From contig JAJRXL010000248.1 in NCBI GenBank assembly GCA_024276335.1, positions 1-10,534 on the forward strand: 10,534 nucleotides of DNA, in the 5' to 3' direction. This DNA is from Bacteroidota bacterium (lineage in GTDB: Bacteria > Bacteroidota > Ignavibacteria > SZUA-365 > JAADGX01). The notes beneath the pieces were generated by a model. It ran no database searches and was not told the DNA's origin. It worked only from the letters and a program-made list of their open reading frames with translations. This document shows, one piece after another, positions 6,048 to 10,534 of the stretch. Numbering within the stretch: position 1 is the stretch's first letter; every line of letters starts with the position of its first letter. The position numbers and the translations under genes were made by a program.

Positions 6048-7535
6048 TCAGATGTCGATGCCTTGAGCCGGAGAAGGTGGGGACGGGATCGTGAAACGGG
6101 TGGTATCCGGGACCTGCCGGTCGCGGCGAAAGCGGGGGGTGGTGAAGCCCACACTGTCGATCTTGAAAAAGAAACGCCAGTGCGGACGGCGGCTGTCCGG
6201 GAGGGATTCGAGGAGCGAATCGAGGTAGCGTTGTTGCCGTTCCAGGCGCCGGAGGAGCGATTCCTTTTCCGCCCGGAATTTCAGGAACATGTCCTCCATG
6301 TCCCGGGTCGAACGATCCGGCCTCTCGAGAACGGTTCCCCTCGATGCTTTGGTGCGCGGCGAGCGCGAATTCACCGGTTGGTTGCGACGAATCCGAGTGG
6401 TTCCATCGCCTCCGCGCTCTATACTGATGCGCAGCGTTCCATCGTCGCTCGAGACCGAGACGGAAAACGCCTCGGTGTTGGGGCGAGTCCTCGTTTTCCC
6501 GGCGCCGGGGAGGTTATCGTTTTCCCTCCCTTCGAACAACAGCCGCAGGCGCCGTTCGACCACCTCCGCAGGCGCGATCCGTGTCCGGCTGTTGAGCCGC
6601 GAGGGTACAATGCGCAAACGCCGCACTCCCCGCATTGCCGGGGTGATGACGAGGAAATGGTCCTCCGGCTCACTCTCCCACGAGGGAGGCGCCGCGCGTT
6701 CCTCCTGTTGATATTGCCCCACGGACACGAAGAGACCCTGCGAAGGATTCAGTCTCCGCAGGAGCCGGTTGAAACGCCGTGCCTGCGCGGGCTGAAGGCT
6801 CCGGCTTATGTCCGCCACAACTTCACGGTTCAGTCCCACCAGTCGTGGACGGATGGCAAGCGTGTTGTTTTCCGCCAGGAAGATGGAGGATTCGAGCTGT
6901 TTCCGTGCTTCCTCGAGAAGGGAATCGATGCGCCGGTGTTGCGCGGGCGTCGCATTGATTTCCCGGTAGAACTGTTCGGCGGTGACCGCGGCTGCGGGCT
7001 TGCGCTTTCGGGAGCGTATCAGGTTGAGGTGATACTTCTCACCGCCCTCCTGCTCCACGGTCAGGATAGCGCTTGATTCCTTTCCCAGGGGCACAACCCC
7101 TGAAAGGGCGAACCGCAGCACGTCGTCCGTGTTAAGAGAGGAAAAGACTGGAACGATGCCTTCCGGCGCGACTCCGCCGGCGTTCCTCGACGGTGCCGAA
7201 ACGAACGGCGTGTCGAGCGAAAGGTATCCCGTAACGGCAACGGCCAGTGCGGTGGCGGTGAAGACGAGGGCGACCGCAAACCGCGGAAACCATCCCCGAC
7301 CGCGGCTCGGTTCGCGAGGCAGGGCGATGGAAAGCCGCGTCCAGAACCAGGGATTCTCCGGCAGGGTTTCTTTCTTTTCCAGTAGCTTCTTTTGGTTCCG
7401 CAAGCGATGCACAAACGTGTTCACGCCCGGATTGATTGCCAGGAACCGTTCGAAGTCTTGCCGCTCTTCTTCGCTCATCTCCCCGTCGAGGTAGGCATTT
7501 ATCCTGATGTTCAGCCGTTCGTCCGCCTCGCGCAT
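6048..7535 (-). CDS. Membrane anti-sigma factor with Spy/CpxP-like outer domain
   Basis: This 495-residue protein probably holds the ECF sigma factor of the gene before it at the inner membrane. The N-terminal about 55 residues (INAYLDGEMSEEERQDFERF) resemble anti-sigma domains, but the usual zinc ligands (H-x3-C-x2-C) are missing; NPGVNTF stands where the Cys pair would be. One membrane span lies at about 83-107 (FAVALVFTATALAVAVTGYL). The outer part has a helical region at about 185-263 with two 'TPAQ/QPAQ' motifs (NATPAQHRRIDSLLEEARKQ and LQPAQARRF) reminiscent of the paired LTxxQ motifs of Spy/CpxP sensors. Then come a charged, Arg-rich region and a likely coiled coil (about 412-445). Start choice: GAGGAG overlaps the sigma stop and is ideally placed for ATG 7535, but too close to GTG 7541, which would add two residues. 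The gene ends 106 nt before the Asp-box gene. Confidence 0.75.
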   Translation of the reverse strand: MREADERLNIRINAYLDGEMSEEERQDFERFLAINPGVNTFVHRLRNQKKLLEKKETLPENPWFWTRLSIALPREPSRGRGWFPRFAVALVFTATALAVAVTGYLSLDTPFVSAPSRNAGGVAPEGIVPVFSSLNTDDVLRFALSGVVPLGKESSAILTVEQEGGEKYHLNLIRSRKRKPAAAVTAEQFYREINATPAQHRRIDSLLEEARKQLESSIFLAENNTLAIRPRLVGLNREVVADISRSLQPAQARRFNRLLRRLNPSQGLFVSVGQYQQEERAAPPSWESEPEDHFLVITPAMRGVRRLRIVPSRLNSRTRIAPAEVVERRLRLLFEGRENDNLPGAGKTRTRPNTEAFSVSVSSDDGTLRISIERGGDGTTRIRRNQPVNSRSPRTKASRGTVLERPDRSTRDMEDMFLKFRAEKESLLRRLERQQRYLDSLLESLPDSRRPHWRFFFKIDSVGFTTPRFRRDRQVPDTTRFTIPSPPSPAQGIDI

Positions 7536-7537
7536 CT

Positions 7538-8137
7538 TCACTCCTCTTGCAACATTGGTTCCAGGATTTTCTGTAGCATGGAACGGGCCCGCGCCAGGCG
7601 GGACTTCACCGTTCCGATCTCACACTTCATGATCTCCGCCATTTCCTTGTAGGAGAACCCCTCGATGTCCTTCAGCACGATGGGTACCCGGTACTTGTCG
7701 GGAATCGCCTGCAGGCCGATGTTGATGATCTGCTCGAGGTCGCCGGTGCAGGGCAGAACACGCAGCCTCGTGTACAACTCCCGCGAACCGGATTCCATCA
7801 TCCCCTGGAGCGAGAAAAACCGCCGCACCTTGCGCCTGCGCATCTCGTCGCGACTGTGGTTCACGGCGATGCGGTACAGCCACGTGTAGAACGACGAGCG
7901 GAATTCGAACCCGGACAAGGCGTGGTAGGTCTTGATGAATATCTCCTGCGCCAGGTCGTCCACGACGTCGGCATCGTTGAACATCGAAAACAGCAGGTTC
8001 CGTATGCGCTCCTGGTAGCGGTACACCAGGATGCGGAACACCGATTCGTCCCCGGCTTGGAACAGGCGGATGAGATTCTCGTCGCTCAGTTGATCAAGTT
8101 GTGGCGCAGTGCTCTGGATTAATCGAAGTTGGTTCAT
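7538..8137 (-). CDS. ECF-family RNA polymerase sigma factor
   Basis: This 199-residue sigma-70-family factor of the extracytoplasmic-function type directs RNA polymerase to a stress regulon. Region 2 spans about 36-104, with the core-binding and -10 recognition helices visible (DADVVDDLAQEIFIKTYHAL and FYTWLYRIAVNHSRDEMRRR). Region 4 spans about 138-190 (LQAIPDKYRVPIVLKDIEGF, SYKEMAEIMKCEIGTVKSRL), a standard HTH for the -35 element. There is no region 1.1 or 3. Length is normal for the family. The stop overlaps the start zone of the anti-sigma gene and the last codons supply its ribosome binding site, so the two are translationally coupled. No strong ribosome binding site is seen before its own ATG. 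A GGAAC/CGTC promoter lies upstream, consistent with autoregulation. Confidence 0.95.
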   Translation of the reverse strand: MNQLRLIQSTAPQLDQLSDENLIRLFQAGDESVFRILVYRYQERIRNLLFSMFNDADVVDDLAQEIFIKTYHALSGFEFRSSFYTWLYRIAVNHSRDEMRRRKVRRFFSLQGMMESGSRELYTRLRVLPCTGDLEQIINIGLQAIPDKYRVPIVLKDIEGFSYKEMAEIMKCEIGTVKSRLARARSMLQKILEPMLQEE

Positions 8138-8166
8138 GAGTTGTAAACAGTCATCAAACCAAAATA

Positions 8167-8193
8167 TAGACGAAAATACGGGGTCGATGTTCC
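8167..8193 (-). promoter_or_regulatory. Predicted ECF-sigma promoter of the sigma/anti-sigma operon
   Basis: Read on the minus strand, GGAAC (8193-8189) is followed after exactly 16 bases by CGTCTA (8172-8167). GGAAC at -35 with a 16-17 bp spacer and CGTC/CGTT-like -10 is the generic pattern of many ECF sigma factors. The predicted start of transcription falls about 20-25 bases before the sigma ATG at 8137. The natural reading is that the sigma factor drives its own operon. Based on sequence match only. Confidence 0.65.
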
Positions 8194-8232
8194 ACTAACG
8201 CGCTGTTTTCAATTTGCCGGTTTTGTCCCTTC

Positions 8233-8322
8233 TGTCATTCCCGTTCCGAGAGGAACCGCTACGCGGCGCAAGCGGGAATCCATACCTTGATTACTGGATT
8301 CCGGATCAAGTCCGGAATGACA
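8233..8322. repeat. 90-bp MITE-like element with terminal inverted repeats and multi-hairpin fold
   Basis: The element begins TGTCATTCC (8233-8241) and ends with its exact reverse complement GGAATGACA (8314-8322). Inside, ATTCCCG (8237-8243) pairs with CGGGAAT (8273-8279) and encloses two small hairpins: TTCC-GAGA-GGAA at 8244-8255 and CCGC-TAC-GCGG at 8256-8266. A third hairpin, ATTCCGGA-TCAAG-TCCGGAAT, covers about 8298-8318. 'GTCATTCCCG...GCGGGAATCC...CCGGAATGACA' elements are widespread dispersed intergenic repeats in many bacteria. No protein is encoded, so if mobile it would depend on a transposase elsewhere. It sits between divergent promoters. The open frame beginning inside it (ATG 8287) is not a gene. 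Confidence 0.8.
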
Positions 8323-8473
8323 GTTTCAGGTGACATGAGACGAGGTCTTAACCAGGAGCCGCAAATCCCGGGCAGGGTGGAGCCGGACACCCGCCTCAAC
8401 GCGCTCGTACGCTCGAGCTCCCGTCGGTACAATTATGGCGGCGCTTCGGCTTTGTGCGAGGCAAAACAACGTC
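8323..8473. other. GC-rich intergenic stretch without assigned function
   Basis: This stretch lies between the 90-bp element and the terminator-like hairpin. It holds several small self-complementary pieces, for example GGGTG-GAGCCGGA-CACCC near 8375-8392 and the palindrome GCTCGAGC near 8413-8420. No open frame with protein character, no tRNA cloverleaf and no SRP RNA core motif (GGAAG-x-AGCAGCC type) was found. It may be leader RNA of the ybaB transcript or an unnamed small RNA; nothing firmer can be said. Confidence 0.3.
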
Positions 8474-8526
8474 ACCGGGCCGCCTGCGAATTTCATTGCA
8501 TTTGCAGGCCGGTCAGGTTATTTTTT
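8474..8526 (+). terminator. Terminator-like hairpin ahead of ybaB
   Basis: CCTGCGAAT (8483-8491) pairs with ATTTGCAGG (8500-8508), nine pairs with one G-U, around an 8-base loop. ACCGG (8474-8478) and CCGGT (8509-8513) extend the stem past a 4-base bulge. TTATTTTTT follows at 8518-8526. This is the pattern of an intrinsic terminator read on the plus strand, although the T-run starts five bases after the stem. No plus-strand gene ends just before it, so it would end an unseen RNA or attenuate the ybaB transcript. Confidence 0.5.
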
Positions 8527-8562
8527 CAGTGATACTATTCGCACCAGAAAAGAGAGCACATC

Positions 8563-8892
8563 ATGAATTTCGATTTACAGACCGTCATGCAGAAAGTCCA
8601 GGAGATGCAGGCGAAAATGGAGACCCTGCAGAAGGAGCTGGCCGATAAGCAGATCACGACCGAGGTGGGCGGCGGCATGGTCACCGTCACGGTCAACGGG
8701 AACCAGGAGATTGTGAAGCTTTCCATCGAGAAGGACATGGTCAATCCCGACGACGTGGAAATGCTGGAAGACCTCATCGTGGCCGGGGTGAACAAGGCGA
8801 TGGCAGAGGCGAAGAAAATGGCCAAGGAGGAAATGGGCAAGGCCACCGGCGGTATGCTACCCGACATCCCCGGCCTCAACCTCGGGCTGTAG
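8563..8892 (+). CDS. ybaB: YbaB/EbfC-family nucleoid-associated protein
   Basis: This 109-residue DNA-binding protein of the YbaB/EbfC family forms dimers that coat DNA and help organise the nucleoid. The typical parts are present: a long N-terminal helix rich in Met/Gln/Lys (LQTVMQKVQEMQAKMETLQK, 5-24), a beta-sheet core beginning TEVGGGMVTVTVNGNQEIVK (33-52), a central helix (EDLIVAGVNKAMAEAKKMAK) and a flexible Gly/Pro/Leu tail (GGMLPDIPGLNLGL). The length is the family norm. A modest purine-rich site (AAAGAGAG) lies before ATG. recR follows seven bases after the stop, the classic ybaB-recR pairing; dnaX, often upstream, is absent here. Confidence 0.95.
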   Translation: MNFDLQTVMQKVQEMQAKMETLQKELADKQITTEVGGGMVTVTVNGNQEIVKLSIEKDMVNPDDVEMLEDLIVAGVNKAMAEAKKMAKEEMGKATGGMLPDIPGLNLGL

Positions 8893-8899
8893 ACGCTTC

Positions 8900-9496
8900 A
8901 TGCTTTCCACCAGTCCCGCACTCGAATCCCTGATCACCGCTTTTTCCCGTCTGCCCGGCATCGGGAGGAAGACGGCCCAGCGCATGGCGCTCTTTACCCT
9001 GCGGCAGCCCCGCAGCGAAGTGGAAGAGCTCATCACCGCCCTGCAAAACGTCCTGGAGCGGGTCCGATCGTGCTCCACCTGCTTCAACATCACCGAGACC
9101 GATCCCTGCGCCATCTGCTCCTCGTCGCGCCGCAACCACGGCCTGGTGTGCGTCGTGGAGGAACCCAACGACGTCTTCGCCATCGAACGCACCAACGACT
9201 ACAAGGGCGTGTACCACGTGCTTGGAGGCACGCTCGCTCCGCTCGATGGGATCGGGCCGGAAGACCTCCGTGTGCGGGAGTTGATCGAGCGCGTGGAGAA
9301 GGGAATGGACGAGGTCATTCTCGCGTTGAACCCGACAGTGGAAGGCGAAGCCACGACCCACTACCTGTCCCGGCTTCTCAAACCGTTGGGCGTCCGTGTC
9401 ACCCGCATCGCCCGCGGCATTCCCGTCGGGGCCGACCTGGAGTTCGCCGACGACGCCACGCTTGTGCGCGCCCTCGAAGGCAGGATACCGGTGTAG
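8900..9496 (+). CDS. recR: Recombination mediator protein RecR
   Basis: This 198-residue protein acts with RecO (and RecF) to load RecA onto SSB-coated single-stranded DNA in gap repair. All family parts are visible in order: a helix-hairpin-helix (RLPGIGRKTAQRMA, 17-30), a four-Cys zinc finger (Cys58, 61, 70, 73; C-x2-C-x8-C-x2-C), a Toprim domain from about 81 (LVCVVEEPNDVFAIERT, then YHVLGGTLAPLDGIGPEDLR and LNPTVEGEATTHYL), and the C-terminal GIPVGADLEFADDATLVRAL. The length is normal and there is no lesion. It starts seven bases after ybaB and ends two bases before the methyltransferase ATG, so the genes are almost certainly one operon and translationally linked. No strong ribosome binding site of its own is seen. 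Confidence 0.97.
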   Translation: MLSTSPALESLITAFSRLPGIGRKTAQRMALFTLRQPRSEVEELITALQNVLERVRSCSTCFNITETDPCAICSSSRRNHGLVCVVEEPNDVFAIERTNDYKGVYHVLGGTLAPLDGIGPEDLRVRELIERVEKGMDEVILALNPTVEGEATTHYLSRLLKPLGVRVTRIARGIPVGADLEFADDATLVRALEGRIPV

Positions 9497-9498
9497 CC

Positions 9499-10224
9499 AT
9501 GTGGTACGAGCGCTGGTTCGCACACGAAGACTACCTGCTGATTTACAGTCACCGCGACGAGCAGGAAGCGGAGCGCGCCATCGACCTCATTCTGCGCGCC
9601 GTTAACGCGCAACCCGGCTGGAGCTTCCTCGACCTGGCCTGTGGAAACGGCCGCCACGCCCTGGCCCTGGCACGCCGGGGTTACCATGTTACCGGGGTGG
9701 ACCTCTCTTCCGGTCTCCTCGACAAGGCGCGCGAAGCGGCCTCCCGCGCTGAACTGTAAGTGGAATTTCTGCGCGCGGACATGCGCGACTTGGCCTGGCG
9801 TGGGGAGTTCAACGCCGTTCTCAACCTGTTCACCAGCTTCGGGTATTTTCCCTCGGAAGAAGAAGACGAGAAAACGCTGCGCGCGTCGTACCGGGCTCTC
9901 AAGCCCGGCGGGTGGTTTGTGCTGGATTTCTTCAACGCCGCCGCCGTGAAGGACTCCCTCGTGCCTCGGGACGAGCGGCGAGTCGAGGGGCGGGTGGTCG
10001 TCCAGGAACGGGAAATCCGCGGCAACCGCGTCGTCAAGCGCATCACCATCGGCGGTGACGGCGAAGCCCGGACGTTCACGGAATCCGTGCGGCTGTATGA
10101 GCCGGCGGAGTTACGCGCGCTCCTGGCCCGCGTCGGTTTCACGGTGCAGCGCGAGTTCGGCGACTATGACGGCAACCCGTTACAGGACTTCTCACCCCGC
10201 TGTATTCTTTTCGGAAGAAAATGA
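9499..10224 (+). pseudogene. Class I SAM-dependent methyltransferase gene interrupted by one in-frame TAA
   Basis: Taken through one stop, the frame encodes about 241 residues of a class I (Rossmann-fold) methyltransferase. Motif I is at 44-51 (FLDLACGNG), the acidic residue binding the SAM ribose is Asp68 in GVDLS, motif II/III is the VEFLRADMRDL region, then FNAVLNLFTSFGYF and the post-motif LKPGGWFVLDFFN. Codon 87 (9757-9759) is TAA, directly between ...AASRAEL and VEFLRADMRD...; the same frame continues intact to TGA at 10222. A single base change from CAA, AAA, GAA or another one-step sense codon explains it; no frameshift is needed. An 86-residue product would lack half the SAM pocket. 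A restart at GTG 9760 has no ribosome binding site. Substrate unknown. It starts two bases after recR and overlaps the lipoprotein gene by ATGA. Alternatives are a sequencing error or readthrough. Confidence 0.85.
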
Positions 10225-10534
10225 AGCCGTTGTTCCTGACCTGGACCCTTTGCATCCTGCTCGCCGCGCAGGGCTGCGGGATTTTCTCCACGCGCAACCC
10301 GGAAGAGCCGATCGCGGCCAGCGATACGTTCCAGCCCCCCGTCTCCCCGGGAATCGTCCTCGAAAACCTTTCCGCGGCCGTCCGGGAGCGCAACAGCAAC
10401 AACTACCTGCGCTGCCTCGTGGACACCGTCAGTTCCGAGCGCCGGTTCAGGTTCATTCCCACCTCCAACGCGGCCGGTCGCTATGCTTCCGTGTTCGCAA
10501 ACTGGAATCTCCAATCGGAGCAGTCGTACTTCCA
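10221..10534 (+). CDS. Predicted lipoprotein, 3' end outside the window
   Basis: The first 104 residues of an exported lipoprotein are visible. The signal peptide (MKPLFLTWTLCILLAAQGCG) ends in a lipobox-like AAQGC with Cys19 as the lipidation site, so the protein is anchored to a membrane facing the periplasm or outside. The mature part starts with a Pro-rich linker (RNPEEP...TFQPPVSPGIVLENL), followed by a helical stretch with 'RERNSNNYLRCLVDT' and 'RFRFIPT'. This arrangement resembles uncharacterised lipoproteins I associate with the Bacteroidota/Ignavibacteria group; no function is known to me. The start ATG overlaps the TGA of the methyltransferase frame (ATGA), pointing to translational coupling; if ribosomes stop at the early TAA upstream, coupling would be weakened. 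The frame runs off the window end. Confidence 0.75.
   Translation, partial: MKPLFLTWTLCILLAAQGCGIFSTRNPEEPIAASDTFQPPVSPGIVLENLSAAVRERNSNNYLRCLVDTVSSERRFRFIPTSNAAGRYASVFANWNLQSEQSYF

Noticed and set aside
5942..6154. Upstream extension of the Asp-box frame to 6154
   Set aside because: The added 71 residues are Arg/Pro-rich and would bury the signal peptide. The ATG at 5941 has a good ribosome binding site and begins a normal signal sequence.
5991..7076. 361-codon plus-strand frame opposite the anti-sigma gene
   Set aside because: Long antisense frames are common in GC-rich coding DNA. The product is Arg/Gly-rich without motifs, while the minus strand shows a translationally coupled anti-sigma protein with a membrane span.
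8287..8532. 81-codon plus-strand frame between the sigma gene and ybaB
   Set aside because: It starts inside the 90-bp repeat element, has no ribosome binding site, and runs through the terminator-like hairpin.
8531..8538. TACTAT-like -10 box for ybaB
   Set aside because: No acceptable -35 element lies at 16-18 bp; the nearest TTGCAG is about 25 bp away, so a promoter was not called.
8323..8562. SRP RNA (ffs), sometimes located near dnaX/ybaB/recR
   Set aside because: The conserved core (GGTCAGG followed by GGAAG...AGCAGCC) is not present; only an isolated GGTCAGG occurs inside the terminator-like hairpin.
9070..9759. 229-codon frame overlapping recR
   Set aside because: Its first part is an alternate frame of recR. 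Only the portion from ATG 9499 is real, as the front half of the methyltransferase.

Overview
The window looks like a chromosomal segment from a bacterium of the Bacteroidota/Chlorobiota side of the tree (Ignavibacteria-, Kapabacteria- or Kryptonia-like). The main reason is the secreted protein at 4349-5941 (minus strand), which ends in a type IX secretion (Por) sorting domain opening with LGQNYPNPF. The phylum assignment is inference. No rRNA, tRNA or CRISPR array was seen.

Layout. (1) 1-3472, plus strand, visibly AT-rich: the 3' part of a proton-pumping P-type (type IIIA) ATPase, a small HEAT-repeat protein 35 nt downstream, then a DUF6398-like protein with a helix-turn-helix-like stretch. 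The last gene is preceded by two perfect inverted repeats. (2) 3473-4348: no convincing gene. An unresolved open stretch is followed by a cluster of simple tandem repeats (24-bp, 6-bp and 7-bp units) and a perfect 11-bp inverted repeat. Base composition switches here from AT-rich to GC-rich. (3) 4349-8137, minus strand, read right to left: an ECF sigma factor, a membrane anti-sigma factor whose outer part looks Spy/CpxP-like, and a secreted sialidase-fold Asp-box protein with a T9SS tail. A GGAAC-N16-CGTC element upstream of the sigma gene suggests autoregulation. (4) 8138-8562: a divergent intergenic region holding that promoter, a 90-bp element with inverted ends and a multi-hairpin fold, and a terminator-like hairpin. 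(5) 8563-10534, plus strand, GC-rich: ybaB/ebfC, recR, a SAM methyltransferase gene broken by one in-frame TAA, and the start of a lipoprotein gene, all tightly packed like one operon.

How the parts work together. The ybaB-recR pair is a widely conserved DNA-maintenance module; the methyltransferase and lipoprotein appear to be lineage-specific passengers in its transcript. The sigma/anti-sigma pair is probably an envelope-stress circuit, with the T9SS Asp-box protein a plausible output or neighbour. The ATPase/HEAT/DUF6398 block differs in composition and may be a transferred accessory block whose edge is the repeat cluster. The most notable items are the single-codon interruption of the methyltransferase, the ECF autoregulatory promoter with a zinc-less Spy-like anti-sigma factor, the composition boundary, and the structured intergenic element. 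I did not find clear evidence of a wholly new multi-gene system.
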